A stretch of DNA of 64,000 nucleotides from CAVRTM01 sp963696105 (GTDB taxonomy: Bacteria > Actinomycetota > Actinomycetes > Actinomycetales > Dermatophilaceae): positions 124,001-188,000 of the forward strand of contig CAVOIP010000004.1 of NCBI GenBank assembly GCA_963696105.1, in the 5' to 3' direction. Shown piece by piece: positions 7,656 through 16,595 of this stretch (positions within the stretch are counted from its first letter, which is position 1; each line of letters starts with the position of its first letter). The position numbers and the translations under genes are program-made. A model generated the notes under the pieces. The model did not search any database. It was not told the DNA's origin and was given only the letters and a program-made list of their open reading frames with translations.

Positions 7656-10472
7656 GTGAAATCATCACCAACTGCTGCCTCCGCCACCTGGCGCCGAGGC
7701 AGGACGCTGGCCGCGGCGGTCACCGCCGGGGTGGTCGCCGTGACCGCAGGCACCGCCGCGCTCGGCGGCCCCGAGCGCGTCTGGGAGCGGCTGCACGGCG
7801 AGAGCGGCGCCGAGAGCCTGCACGAGTTCGCCGCCGAGCACGCCAGCCTGAACCGGCACTCGCAGGCGCTGGCAGCCATCATGGAGAAGATGGACGGGGG
7901 TGGGGAGGTCGCCTTCGGTCCGCAGCAGGAGGCGTACGCCGACCGCGCCTTCCCCCGCACGACCGTCGCGCCGCAGCAGACCAACGGCAGCCGCGCCGCC
8001 TACGTCGCATCGGTCCAGCGGGGCAAGGGCTCGAGCCACAGGCCGCCGACCGGCACCTGGACCCTGCTGGACAACTCCACCGGCACCGTGCCGGGCGACG
8101 TCACCTACACCGGCCAGGGCAGCCACGTCTCCGGCCGCGTCACCGCGCTCGCGGTGGACCCGGACGGCCACACCGTCTACGTCGGGTCCGCCGGGGGCGG
8201 CGTCTGGAAGACCACCGACATCACGGCCGCCAAGCCGGTGTGGACCTCGGTCGGTGACGGCCTTCCCACGGGCGCCATCGGCAGCCTCAGGATCGCGGGC
8301 AAGACCGTCTACGCCGGCACCGGCGAGGCCAACGGCTCCTCGGACTCCGAGGCCGGGCAGGGCCTGTTCTCCTCCACCGACGGTGGTACGACGTGGAAGG
8401 AGGTCACCGGTTTCCACGCCGACAGCGTGGACCGTTCCATCTCCTCCATCGCCGTCGACCCCCGCAACCCGGCCCACCTGCTCGTCGGCACGGCCGTCGG
8501 ACGGCATGGAGCCTCCGGCGTCAACGGTGGCCGCTACACACCGCCCGGCGCGGCTCCGATCGGCCTCTACGAGAGCACGGACGCCGGTGCCACGTGGTCC
8601 CAGGTCATCAACGAGCCCCAGGACCAGGTCGTGGGCGGCTCCGCGACCGGCAACGACCTGTTCCGCGGTGGCGTGACCAAGGTCGAGTTCGACCCGTCGG
8701 ACCCCACCACGACGTACGCCGCCGTCAGCGACTACGGCCTCTACCGGCGCCTCAAGGGCCAGTCGACCTACAGCCCGGTCTACGCGATCAACACCCCGGG
8801 CAGCGTCGCGCTGTCCGGCAGCAGCCGGATCGAGTTCGATGCGACGGTCAAGGACGGCCACACCCGCATCTACCTCGGTGACGCAACGCGCTTCAACGAC
8901 AACGCCGCCGGCCTGCTGCGGACCGACGACGCGACGGCGGACAAGGTGGACTGGACGTCCTTGTCCAACCCGTCCAAGGGCACGAGCGGCTACGACAGCT
9001 ACAACTTCTGCCAGGGCCAGTGCAGCTACGACATGGCGGTCACCGTGCCTCCGGGACAGCCGGACTCCGTCGTCCTGTCGGGTTCGATGAACTACGACGA
9101 GATCTTCACCGCCCACCAGCCGTCCAACGGCCGGGCCATCGTCCGGTCCACCGACGCCGGGGTCTCGTTCACCGACATGACCAACGACACGGCCGGCAAC
9201 GGCCTGCACCCCGACCAGCACGCGCTCGCCTTCTTCCCCGGCAACCCCGACCAGTGGGTGCTCGGCGACGACGGTGGCGTCGCGGTCGAGAGCGGTCCCT
9301 TCGTCAGCGCGTCCGCGAGCTGTGACACCCGCGGCCTGGGCGCCGCCGACCTCGCGAGCTGCAAGCGGTGGCTGTCCGCCGTCCCGACGAGCAACCGCGA
9401 GGTCAACCAGGGCCTGCAGGACCTCGAGTACGGCTCCGTGTCGGTCAAGGACGGCATCGTCCAGGGCGGCACGCAGGACAACGGCACCTGGCAGTCGGAC
9501 TACCCCGGCGGCTGGGCCGAGACGGTCGGCGGCGACGGTGGCCAGTCCGCCTTCAACGCCGGCAACAGCAACGTCCGGTACCACACGTACTACAACCCGC
9601 AGCAGGACGTGAACTTCCGCGGCGCTGACCCCAAGGGCTGGAACTGGATCGCCGACCCGCTGCTGGCCAGCCACGAGGCGTCGTCGTTCTACATGCCGGT
9701 CGAGGCGGACCAGACCGCGCCCGGGACGCTCTACAACGGGCTGCAGCACATCTTCCGGACGACCGACAACGGCGGCAGCCAGGCCTCGCTGGAGAAGCAC
9801 TGCAACGAGCTGAGCGGTGACTTCAGCACGACCTGTGGTGACTTCGTCCCGTTGGGCACGTCCGGCGCGAACTCCGCCGGCGACCTGTCCGGGACCGCCT
9901 ACGGCACCGACAACGCCGGTCCGGCCAACTACGTCACGGCGATCGCGCACAGCCAGCGCAAGACCGGCGTGATGTGGGCGGCGACCCGACGGGGCCGCCT
10001 GTTCATCACCCAGAACGCCAACGCCAAGGACGCGTCCTCGGTCACGTTCACCCGGCTGGACCAGAAGGTGACCGGCGCCGCGTTGCCGGTGCGGTTCATC
10101 TCCGGCATCCAGGTCGACCCGACCAACGCCGACCACGCCATCGTGTCCTACAGCGGCTACTCGGCGTACAGCGCCGGCGGCCACGTCTACGACGTGATGT
10201 TCAACCCCGCCACGGGCACGGCGACGGCCAAGGACATCTCCGGTGACCTCGGTGACATGCCGGTGCTCGACGTCGCGCTCGACTGGCGCACCGGAGCCGT
10301 CTACGCGGCCACCGACTGGGGTGTCCTGGTCAAGCCCGCGGGGACCGACACCTACCTGGCCACGCCCGGCCTGCCCAAGGTGGCCGTCTACGGCCTGACC
10401 CTGGACGAGTCCGGGAAGCGCCTGTACGCCGCGACCCACGGTCGCGGGGCCTACGTCAACCGGATCAGCTGA
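7656..10472 (+). CDS. Large secreted beta-propeller (BNR/sialidase-like repeat) protein
   Basis: 938 aa from GTG with a strong GAGGGGA site 7-13 bases upstream. The N-terminus has an Arg-containing n-region and a hydrophobic stretch (about 18-36) typical of a signal peptide. The body carries BNR/Asp-box motifs: SSTDGGTTW (about 238), ESTDAGATW (about 305), RSTDAGVSF (about 497) and a weaker RTTDNGG (about 701), with repeated VDPxxPxxxYxG strands, as in sortilin/VPS10-like and exo-sialidase propellers. Ser, Thr, Gly and Asp are high, as in exported proteins. No catalytic set is evident, so binding or glycan hydrolysis cannot be chosen. A monocistronic unit, bounded by hairpins on both sides. 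Confidence 0.8.
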   Translation: MKSSPTAASATWRRGRTLAAAVTAGVVAVTAGTAALGGPERVWERLHGESGAESLHEFAAEHASLNRHSQALAAIMEKMDGGGEVAFGPQQEAYADRAFPRTTVAPQQTNGSRAAYVASVQRGKGSSHRPPTGTWTLLDNSTGTVPGDVTYTGQGSHVSGRVTALAVDPDGHTVYVGSAGGGVWKTTDITAAKPVWTSVGDGLPTGAIGSLRIAGKTVYAGTGEANGSSDSEAGQGLFSSTDGGTTWKEVTGFHADSVDRSISSIAVDPRNPAHLLVGTAVGRHGASGVNGGRYTPPGAAPIGLYESTDAGATWSQVINEPQDQVVGGSATGNDLFRGGVTKVEFDPSDPTTTYAAVSDYGLYRRLKGQSTYSPVYAINTPGSVALSGSSRIEFDATVKDGHTRIYLGDATRFNDNAAGLLRTDDATADKVDWTSLSNPSKGTSGYDSYNFCQGQCSYDMAVTVPPGQPDSVVLSGSMNYDEIFTAHQPSNGRAIVRSTDAGVSFTDMTNDTAGNGLHPDQHALAFFPGNPDQWVLGDDGGVAVESGPFVSASASCDTRGLGAADLASCKRWLSAVPTSNREVNQGLQDLEYGSVSVKDGIVQGGTQDNGTWQSDYPGGWAETVGGDGGQSAFNAGNSNVRYHTYYNPQQDVNFRGADPKGWNWIADPLLASHEASSFYMPVEADQTAPGTLYNGLQHIFRTTDNGGSQASLEKHCNELSGDFSTTCGDFVPLGTSGANSAGDLSGTAYGTDNAGPANYVTAIAHSQRKTGVMWAATRRGRLFITQNANAKDASSVTFTRLDQKVTGAALPVRFISGIQVDPTNADHAIVSYSGYSAYSAGGHVYDVMFNPATGTATAKDISGDLGDMPVLDVALDWRTGAVYAATDWGVLVKPAGTDTYLATPGLPKVAVYGLTLDESGKRLYAATHGRGAYVNRIS

Positions 10473-10494
10473 GCCGGGCGACACCAGCGGTACG

Positions 10495-10536
10495 ACGCCG
10501 TGGCCGGAGCACCCAACGGTGCTCCGGCCACGGCGT
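10495..10536. terminator. Hairpin terminator, 19-bp perfect stem
   Basis: 10495-10513 (ACGCCGTGGCCGGAGCACC) is the exact reverse complement of 10518-10536, with loop CAAC, 23 bases after the secreted-protein stop and before gltX. A strong GC hairpin without a T run. Confidence 0.7.
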
Positions 10537-10571
10537 TGCTGGGCCCGGGCCGCCGATAGGCTGGGAGCACC

Positions 10572-12098
10572 ATGACTACCGCACCCCACGCCGCTCCCGA
10601 GACCGACTCCGAGCACGCTGAAGCCTCCGGCAGCTCGGTCCGGGTCCGCTTCTGCCCGTCGCCCACCGGCACCCCGCACGTCGGGCTGACCCGTGCCGCC
10701 CTGTTCAACTGGGCCTACGCGCGCCATACCGGGGGCACGTTCGTCTTCCGGATCGAGGACACGGACGTCAACCGGGACAGCCAGGAGAGCTTCGACCAGA
10801 TCGTCGACGCCCTGGCCTGGCTGGGCCTGGACTACGACGAGGGCCCGGGCGTCGGCGGCCCGCACGAGCCGTACCGGCAGAGCGAACGCCGCCCGCTGCA
10901 CCTGAAGGTGGCCCAGGACCTGCTGGACGCCGGCTTCGCCTACGAGTCCTTCTCCAGCAACGAGGAGGTCGAGGCCCGTCACCGCGCGGCGGGGCGCGAC
11001 CCCAAGCTGGGCTACGACAACCACGACCGCGACCTGACGGCGGAGCAGAAGGCCGCGTTCCGGGCCGAGGGGCGGCAGCCGGTGCTGCGGGTCCGGATGC
11101 CGGATGAGGACATCACGTTCACCGACCTCATCCGCGGCGACGTGACCTTCCGGGCCGGGTCGGTGCCGGACTTCGTCATCGTCCGCGCGACGGGGGAGCC
11201 CCTCTACACGCTGGTCAACCCGGTCGACGACGCCGCGATGGGGATCACCCACGTGATCCGCGGCGAGGACCTGCTGTCCTCCACCCCGCGCCAGATCGCG
11301 CTCTACCGTGCGCTGGTCGCGGTCGGCGCCGCCACGCGCGTCCCGGTGTTCGGGCACATGCCGCTCGTCCTCGGCGAGGGCAACAAGAAGCTGTCCAAGC
11401 GCGACCCCCAGTCCAACCTGTTCCTGCACCGCGACCGCGGCTTCATCCGCGAGGGCATGATCAACTACCTGGCCACCCTGGGCTGGGCGATCGCCGACGA
11501 CCACGACCTGTTCTCCCCGGACGAGCTCGTGGCGGCGTTCGACATCCACGACGTCAACGCCAACCCGGCCCGGTGGGACCAGAAGAAGGCCGAGGCGATC
11601 AACGCCGAGCACATCCGTCGCCTGGCGCCCGAGGACTTCACGGCACGCCTGGTGCCCTACCTGCAGCGGGACGGCGTGCTGTCGCCGCAGCCGTCTGGCG
11701 CCGACCTCGAGCGGCTTGCCGCCGTCGCTGCACTGGTGCAGACGCGGGTCAACGTGCTCTCGGAGGCCACGCCGATGGTCGCACCGTTCTACCTGGCCGA
11801 CGACGCGCTCCCGGTGGCCGACGACGCGCGCGCGCAGCTGAAGGATGACGCCACACAGGTGCTCGACGCCGCCCTGGGTGCGCTCGAGCCGGTGGCGCAG
11901 TGGCAGGCCGCCGAGCTCGAGGCCGCGCTGCGGTCCGCGCTCATCGACGGGCTGGGCCTGAAGCCCAAGCTGGCGTTCGGCCCGCTGCGCACTGCGGTCT
12001 CCGGGCAGCGCATCTCGCCGCCGCTGTTCGAGTCGATGGAGATCCTCGGTCGCGACTCCACCCTGTCCCGCCTGCGGGCGCTGCGGGCGTCGCTCTGA
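10572..12098 (+). CDS. gltX: Glutamyl-tRNA synthetase (GltX, class I)
   Basis: 508 aa. The HIGH-type motif appears as PSPTGTPHVG (about 30-38), the KMSKS motif as KKLSKRD (about 272), with FRIEDTD and GITHVIRGEDLL between, all typical of GluRS. It charges tRNA-Glu (and possibly tRNA-Gln for later amidation) in the cytoplasm. ATG start; about 20 residues precede the first conserved strand (VRVRFCPSPTG), so the true start may be slightly later. tRNA-Gln and tRNA-Glu lie about 0.9 kb downstream. Confidence 0.95.
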   Translation: MTTAPHAAPETDSEHAEASGSSVRVRFCPSPTGTPHVGLTRAALFNWAYARHTGGTFVFRIEDTDVNRDSQESFDQIVDALAWLGLDYDEGPGVGGPHEPYRQSERRPLHLKVAQDLLDAGFAYESFSSNEEVEARHRAAGRDPKLGYDNHDRDLTAEQKAAFRAEGRQPVLRVRMPDEDITFTDLIRGDVTFRAGSVPDFVIVRATGEPLYTLVNPVDDAAMGITHVIRGEDLLSSTPRQIALYRALVAVGAATRVPVFGHMPLVLGEGNKKLSKRDPQSNLFLHRDRGFIREGMINYLATLGWAIADDHDLFSPDELVAAFDIHDVNANPARWDQKKAEAINAEHIRRLAPEDFTARLVPYLQRDGVLSPQPSGADLERLAAVAALVQTRVNVLSEATPMVAPFYLADDALPVADDARAQLKDDATQVLDAALGALEPVAQWQAAELEAALRSALIDGLGLKPKLAFGPLRTAVSGQRISPPLFESMEILGRDSTLSRLRALRASL

Positions 12099-12112
12099 GC
12101 CCGACGGCGTTC

Positions 12113-12826
12113 GTGCACCCCACGATCCACGCGCTGCTGCTGGACGTCGACGACACGCTGGTCGACACCCGGGCGGCGATGGTGACGGCCGGCGGTGCCG
12201 CCGCGGCGTCGCTGTGGCCGACCGCGCCGGCGCAGGTGCACGAGCAGGCCGGGGTCCACTTCCACCGTGACCCCGGCGGCTGGTTCGGCCGCTACGCCTC
12301 GGGCGAGGTCGAGTTCGTGGCGATGCGCGCCGCCAGGGTGGATCACCTCGTCGCGACGTTCGGGTTCGAGGAGCTGGAGGACGCGCACGGGTGCTTCGAG
12401 CGGGCGTACGCGCCGGCGTTCCGCAACGCGCTGCGGCTCTTCGACGACGTGGCCGACCTGCTGGAGGCCGCCGCCCGCGCCGCCGTGCCGCTGGGCCTGC
12501 TGACCAACTCCGCCGCCCACGCCACGGCCGAGAAGCTCGACGTGCTCGGGCTCTCCGGCGTCTTCCCGGTCGTGGCGACCACGGACACCCTCGGCTTCGG
12601 CAAGCCGGACCCGAAGGCGTTCCTGCACGCCTGCGAGCGGATGGGCTCGGAGCCCGCCCGCACGGCGTACGTCGGGGACGACCTGGTCGTGGACGCCCTG
12701 GCGGCCCGGGAGGCGGGCCTGACCGGCATCTGGCTGGACCGGCGGGGCACCTGGGCCGGAGACGACGTGGGCGTGCCCGTGGTCCGCTCGCTGGGCGAGC
12801 TGGACCGGATGCTGCCGGACGGCTGA
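12113..12826 (+). CDS. HAD-superfamily phosphohydrolase
   Basis: 237 aa from GTG 12113, 14 bases after gltX. Motif I is DVDDTLVD (nucleophile Asp11, acid/base Asp13), motif II is LLTNSAA, the Lys is in GFGKPDPKAF, and motif IV is YVGDDLVVD. A helical cap sits between motifs I and II (about 20-95). HAD subfamily I, similar to YjjG/phosphoglycolate-phosphatase-like enzymes; substrate unknown. Probably co-transcribed with gltX. Confidence 0.85.
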   Translation: MHPTIHALLLDVDDTLVDTRAAMVTAGGAAAASLWPTAPAQVHEQAGVHFHRDPGGWFGRYASGEVEFVAMRAARVDHLVATFGFEELEDAHGCFERAYAPAFRNALRLFDDVADLLEAAARAAVPLGLLTNSAAHATAEKLDVLGLSGVFPVVATTDTLGFGKPDPKAFLHACERMGSEPARTAYVGDDLVVDALAAREAGLTGIWLDRRGTWAGDDVGVPVVRSLGELDRMLPDG

Positions 12827-12989
12827 CCTGCCGACGATCCGGGCCGGGGCGGCGGGGATCGCGGGGCCGGAGACGTTGCGGGGCGGTGTCGCCGGGTGGC
12901 CGATTTGGGAACGCGGCGAACGGGCCGGTAGTATCTCGCCTCGGTTCACCGTCCGTCTGCCGCAAGGCTTCCGGGCCGGTGATACCCCT

Positions 12990-13061
12990 TGGGGTATGGT
13001 GTAATTGGCAGCACGACTGATTCTGGTTCAGTTAGTCTAGGTTCGAGTCCTGGTACCCCAG
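12990..13061 (+). tRNA. tRNA-Gln (anticodon CTG)
   Basis: The cloverleaf is readable: acceptor TGGGGTA / TACCCCA (12990-12996 with 13054-13060), D-arm with TGTAATTGGCAGCAC, anticodon stem ACTGA/TCAGT around TTCTGGT (anticodon CTG, reads CAG), T-arm GGTTCGAGTCC. The discriminator is G13061; CCA is not encoded. Confidence 0.95.
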
Positions 13062-13174
13062 CGCTGGTCGTTCCGTTTTCTCCGGAGAGCGGCTCGATTC
13101 GGAGAATCCCCGCCGATGCAGGTAGGGTTTCCACCGCTGACAACGCGCAAGCGGGTCGGACAGCAACTAGCTAG

Positions 13175-13250
13175 GGCCCCGTTGTGTAGCGGCCTAGCAC
13201 GCCGCCCTCTCAAGGCGGTAGCGCGGGTTCGAATCCCGTCGGGGCTACCA
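13175..13250 (+). tRNA. tRNA-Glu (anticodon CTC)
   Basis: Acceptor GGCCCCG pairs with CGGGGCT (first pair G-U). The anticodon stem GCCGC/GCGGT region surrounds CCTCTCA with anticodon CTC, the T-arm is GCGGGTTCGAATCCCGT, and CCA is encoded (13248-13250). It sits beside tRNA-Gln and downstream of gltX, a usual actinobacterial arrangement. Confidence 0.95.
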
Positions 13251-13257
13251 GCAGGAC

Positions 13258-13290
13258 CGAGGTCCCCGTCCACTGCGGACGGGGACCTCG
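13258..13290. terminator. Terminator after tRNA-Glu
   Basis: A 14-bp perfect stem: CGAGGTCCCCGTCC (13258-13271) and its complement (13277-13290), loop ACTGC, 7 bases after the tRNA CCA end. Confidence 0.75.
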
Positions 13291-13334
13291 TCCGTTCTCC
13301 GGCGTCCGTGCGTGCCCACCGGCCGGGAAGCCCG

Positions 13335-13440
13335 GATCGGCCGGTACGAGCTGAGCGGCCGGTGCGGACGGCCCGAGCGGCCGGTACGACGGGCTGAGCG
13401 GCCGGTACTGACGGTCCGAGCAGCCGCTACGACGGCCCGC
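13335..13440. repeat. Degenerate ~21-22-bp direct repeats (GAGCGGCCGGT units)
   Basis: Units beginning GAGCGGCCGGT or close variants start at 13335 (variant), 13353, 13375, 13396 and 13418, with spacings of 18-22 bp. They lie between the tRNA-Glu terminator and the ltbR end. Spacing is irregular and not codon-periodic, so this is non-coding. Function unknown. Confidence 0.75.
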
Positions 13441-13502
13441 AGGGCCTGTGTGGCGGCCCTGCGGCCGGTTCCCGGTTCCGGGTGGCCGCCGCGCGACGTG
13501 TG

Positions 13503-13628
13503 GACGCGACAGAGCGGTGCGGACGCGGCAGAGCGGTGCGGACGCGGCAGAGCGGTGCGGACGCGGCAGAGCGGTGCGGACGCGGCGAGCGGTGCGGACG
13601 CGGCGGAGCGGTGCGGACGCGGGGGAGC
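13503..13628. repeat. 19-bp tandem repeat array, about 6.5 copies
   Basis: The unit GACGCGGCAGAGCGGTGCG repeats head to tail from 13503: copies at 13503, 13522, 13541, 13560, 13579 (one base short), 13597 and a fading partial copy at 13616. The period is 19, not a multiple of three. Together with the repeats upstream, this fills the gene-free gap 13291-13661 downstream of both the tRNA and the ltbR gene. A replication-slippage minisatellite is likely; copy number may vary between strains. Confidence 0.85.
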
Positions 13629-13660
13629 CGTGCCGGTCGGCCGGCTCCCGGAGCGACGGC

Positions 13661-14396
13661 TCAGGCGGGCTGGTTGGCCTGCTGGGCGCGGCGCAGCACC
13701 TCGGTGAGCTTGTTGGCCCCGGCGACCACCGTGGCGGCGTGCATGCGCCCCGGCTGGCGCGAGATCCGCTCGATCGGGCCGGAGATGGAGACGGCGGCCA
13801 CCACCCGTCCCGACGGGCCACGGACCGGTGCGGAGACGGAGGCGACGCCGAGCTCGCGCTCGCCAACGCTCTGGGCCCATCCACGGCGCCGGACCCCGGA
13901 CAACGTGGTGGCGGTGAACTTGGCGCCCTGCAGCCCGCGGTGCAACCGGTCCGGCTCCTCCCAAGCAAGCAGCACCTGGGCAGCGGAACCGGCCAGCATG
14001 GACAGGTTGGCGCCCACCGGGATCGAGTCACGCAGGCCCATCGGTCGCTCGGCGGCCGCCACGCAGATCCGCTGGTCCCCCTGGCGCCGGAAGAGCTGGG
14101 CGCTCTCGTTCGGTGTGGTCGCGCAGGGCTCCGAGGACCGGGCCGGCTGCCGCCAGCAGGCGGTCCTCGCCGGCTGCCGAGGCCAGCTCGCCGAGCCGGG
14201 GCCCCAGGACGAACCGGCCCTGCATGTCGCGCGAGACCAGCCGGTGGTGCTCGAGCGCGACGGCGAGCCGGTGGGCCGTGGGGCGGGCCAGTCCCGTGGC
14301 CCCGACCAGCTGGGCCAGCGTCGAGGGGCCGGCCTCGAGAGCGCCCAGCACGATGGCGGCCTTGTCGAGAACGCCGACGCCTGAGGAAGTGTCCAT
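13661..14396 (-). CDS. ltbR: IclR-family regulator LtbR, divergent from leuCD (one frameshift)
   Basis: The N-terminal half starts at ATG 14396 (MDTSSGVGVLDKAAIVLGAL) with a winged helix-turn-helix (TLAQLVGATGLARPTAHRL). The C-terminal half has the IclR effector domain (VAAVSISGPIERIS, then the end HAATVVAGANKLTEVLRRAQ). The halves are in different frames: an extra base at about 14111 (minus-strand ACC-G-AAC) breaks QLFRRQGDQRICVAAAERPM; removing it gives about 240 aa, normal for IclR. An IclR gene divergent from leuC is the conserved LtbR/NdgR arrangement, a regulator of leucine (and in some species tryptophan) biosynthesis. Likely autoregulated through the operator in its promoter. Confidence 0.88.
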
Positions 14397-14402
14397 GCGC
14401 TG

Positions 14403-14431
14403 ATACTGACGTCTCATTGCCTGAGACGCAA
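14403..14431 (-). promoter_or_regulatory. ltbR promoter overlapped by a GTCTCA/TGAGAC operator
   Basis: On the minus strand TTGCGT (14431-14426) and CAGTAT (14408-14403) are 17 bp apart and would start ltbR almost at its ATG. Inside the spacer, GTCTCA (14411-14416) and TGAGAC (14422-14427) form a perfect 6-bp inverted repeat around TTGCC. An IclR dimer bound here would block ltbR and face leuC. Operator assignment is inferred from symmetry and position. Confidence 0.5.
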
Positions 14432-14508
14432 GTTCACCCGCCGGGCAAAGTGCGCGAACCTCGCGGAAAGACGACAGCTCGCCACGACGCGGTGACGGAG
14501 GACAGGAC

Positions 14509-15901
14509 ATGGCAGGCACACTGGCCGAGAAGGTGTGGGACGCGCACGTCGTGCGCCGGGCCGAGGGGGAGCCCGACCTCCTCTACATCGACCTGCACCT
14601 GCTGCACGAGGTGACCAGCCCCCAGGCGTTCGACGGGCTGCGCCTCGAGGGCCGCAAGGTCCGCCGGCCCGACCTCACGCTGGCGACGGAGGACCACAAC
14701 GTCCCCACCACCCCGGGTCCGATCACCGACCCCGTCGAGCCGCACCCAGGTCGAGACCCTGCGCCGCAACTGCGAGCAGTTCGGCGTACGCCTCTATCCG
14801 ATGGGCGACGCCGACCAGGGCATCGTGCACGTCGTGGGCCCGCAGCTCGGCCTGACCCAGCCCGGGATGACGGTGGTCTGCGGCGACAGCCACACCTCCA
14901 CGCACGGAGCCTTCGGCGCCCTGGCCTTCGGCATCGGCACCAGCGAGGTCGAGCACGTGCTGGCCACCCAGACCCTGCCGCTCAAGCCGTTCCGCACCCT
15001 CGCGGTGAACGTCGACGGCACGCTGCCCGTCGGGGTCACCGCCAAGGACGTCGTCCTGGCCGTCATCGCCAGGATCGGCACGGGCGGTGGGCAGGGCTAC
15101 GTCCTGGAGTACCGCGGCAGCGCCATCGAGGCCATGTCGATGGAAGCGCGGATGACCGTGTGCAACATGTCGATCGAGGCTGGTGCGCGCGCGGGCATGA
15201 TCGCGCCGGACCAGACGACCTTCGACTACCTGCGCGGCCGGCCGCACGCCCCCACCGGCGCCGACTGGGACACCGCAGTGGCGGAGTGGTCGCGGCTGCG
15301 CAGCGACGACGACGCCGTGTTCGACGCCGAGGTGCACCTCGACGCCTCCGAGCTGGCGCCGTTCGTCACCTGGGGCACCAACCCCGGCCAGGGCCTGCCG
15401 CTGTCTGCGAGCGTGCCCGACCCCGAGTCGTACGCCGATGAGTCCCAACGCGCCTCGGCCGCCCGGGCGCTGGCCTACATGGGCCTGGAGGCGGGCACGC
15501 CACTGCGCGACATCGCCGTCGACACCGTCTTCGTCGGGTCCTGCACCAACGGCCGGATCGAGGACCTGCGCGCGGTGGCCGAGGTCGTCAAGGGGCACCG
15601 GGTCGCCGACGGCGTGCGCCTCCTCGTGGTGCCCGGATCGGCGCGGGTGCGCCTGCAGGCCGAGGCGGAGGGCCTGGACAAGGTCTTCCTCGAGGCCGGC
15701 GCCGAGTGGCGCCTGGCGGGCTGCTCGATGTGCCTCGGGATGAACCCCGACCAGCTGGCGCCCGGCGAGCGCAGCGCCTCGACGTCCAACCGCAACTTCG
15801 AGGGCCGGCAGGGCAAGGGTGGGCGCACCCACCTGGTCAGCCCACCCGTGGCCGCGGCGACCGCGCTGCGCGGCACCCTCTCCAGCCCCGCAGACCTCTG
15901 A
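14509..15901 (+). CDS. leuC: 3-isopropylmalate dehydratase large subunit (one frameshift)
   Basis: ATG 14509 with GGAGGACAG upstream. The reading frame breaks near 14737, where GTC-G-AGCCGC carries one extra G; without it the protein runs through TQVETLRRNCEQFGVRLYPM into an intact remainder and gives about 463 aa, normal for LeuC. 4Fe-4S ligand motifs are present: VFVGSCTNGRIEDLR and GCSMCLGMNPD; also VCGDSHTSTHGAFG and SVSTSNRNFEGRQG-type sequence. With LeuD it isomerises 2- to 3-isopropylmalate, and citramalate for the cimA route. LeuC is needed for leucine synthesis, so the indel is most likely a sequence error. Confidence 0.9.
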
Positions 15902-15920
15902 GACCGAAGGGAATCGCGCC

Positions 15921-16514
15921 ATGGATGCGTTCACGACCCACACGGGCGTCGGTGTGCCGCTGCGCCGGGGCAACGTCGACACCGACCAGATCATCCCCGC
16001 CGAGTACCTCAAGCGGGTGAGCCGCACCGGCTTCGAGGACGGCCTGTTCGCCGCCTGGCGCGGTGACGAGACGTTCGTCCTGAACGCCCCTCACTACGCC
16101 GCCGGGTCGGTCCTGGTGGCCGGTCCGGACTTCGGCACCGGGTCCTCCCGGGAGCACGCCGTGTGGGCCCTGATGAACTACGGCTTCCGCGTCGTGATCT
16201 CCTCGCGCTTCGCCGACATCTTCCGGGGGAACAGCGGCAAGGCGGGTCTGCTGACCGCGCAGGCGGACCAGGGCGACGTCGAGCTGCTCTGGAAGCTGCT
16301 CGAGAACGAGCCCGGGACCGAGGTCACCGTGGACCTGCGCAGCCGCACGATCACCGCCAAGGACATCGTGGCGCCGTTCGAGGTGGACGACTACATCCGC
16401 TGGCGGCTGCTCGAGGGCCTCGACGACATCAGCCTGACCCTTCGGCACGAGGCCGAGATCACCGCCTTCGAGGAGTCCCGGCCGGCCTGGAAGCCCACCG
16501 TCCTCGCCGGGTGA
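15921..16514 (+). CDS. leuD: 3-isopropylmalate dehydratase small subunit
   Basis: 197 aa from ATG 15921, 19 bases after leuC, with GAAGGGAA upstream. LeuD motifs: GNVDTDQIIPAEYLKR near the N-terminus and the swivel-domain loop FGTGSSREHAVWAL. It pairs with LeuC as the alpha-isopropylmalate isomerase. Full length and undamaged. The operon ends at the hairpin-plus-T8 terminator that follows. Confidence 0.95.
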   Translation: MDAFTTHTGVGVPLRRGNVDTDQIIPAEYLKRVSRTGFEDGLFAAWRGDETFVLNAPHYAAGSVLVAGPDFGTGSSREHAVWALMNYGFRVVISSRFADIFRGNSGKAGLLTAQADQGDVELLWKLLENEPGTEVTVDLRSRTITAKDIVAPFEVDDYIRWRLLEGLDDISLTLRHEAEITAFEESRPAWKPTVLAG

Positions 16515-16517
16515 GCC

Positions 16518-16558
16518 GTACCTGCGCCGCGACACGGCGCGCGTACAAGATTTTTTTT
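16518..16558 (+). terminator. leuCD terminator with T8 tract
   Basis: A hairpin built from GTAC..GCGCCG / CGGCGC..GTAC (16518-16545, loop CGACA, small bulges) is followed after AAGA by eight Ts (16551-16558), a clear rho-independent terminator. Confidence 0.7.
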
Positions 16559-16595
16559 CGGACGGGGTGCTCGCCTGTGGCGGGCGCCCCGTCCG
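16559..16595. terminator. Second hairpin flanking the T tract
   Basis: CGGACGGGGTGCTCGCC (16559-16575) pairs with 16579-16595 with two G-U pairs and a 3-base loop, directly after T8. On the minus strand it too would be followed by the A/T tract, so it may stop antisense transcription. The rest of the gap up to 16827 shows no gene I can support. Confidence 0.5.

Noticed and set aside
7665..12965. A 1766-codon minus-strand open frame opposite the secreted protein, gltX and HAD genes
   Set aside because: It is antisense to three clear genes, has a composition typical of GC-rich shadow frames (Arg/Gly/Val/Asp runs), and shows no domain.
13335..13628. Repeats considered as a CRISPR array
   Set aside because: The units abut head to tail with no spacers, no cas genes are nearby, and the units are only 19-22 bp.
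13448..14614. A long plus-strand frame running through the repeats into leuC
   Set aside because: It is antisense to ltbR, and the repeat part gives meaningless Arg/Thr-rich sequence.
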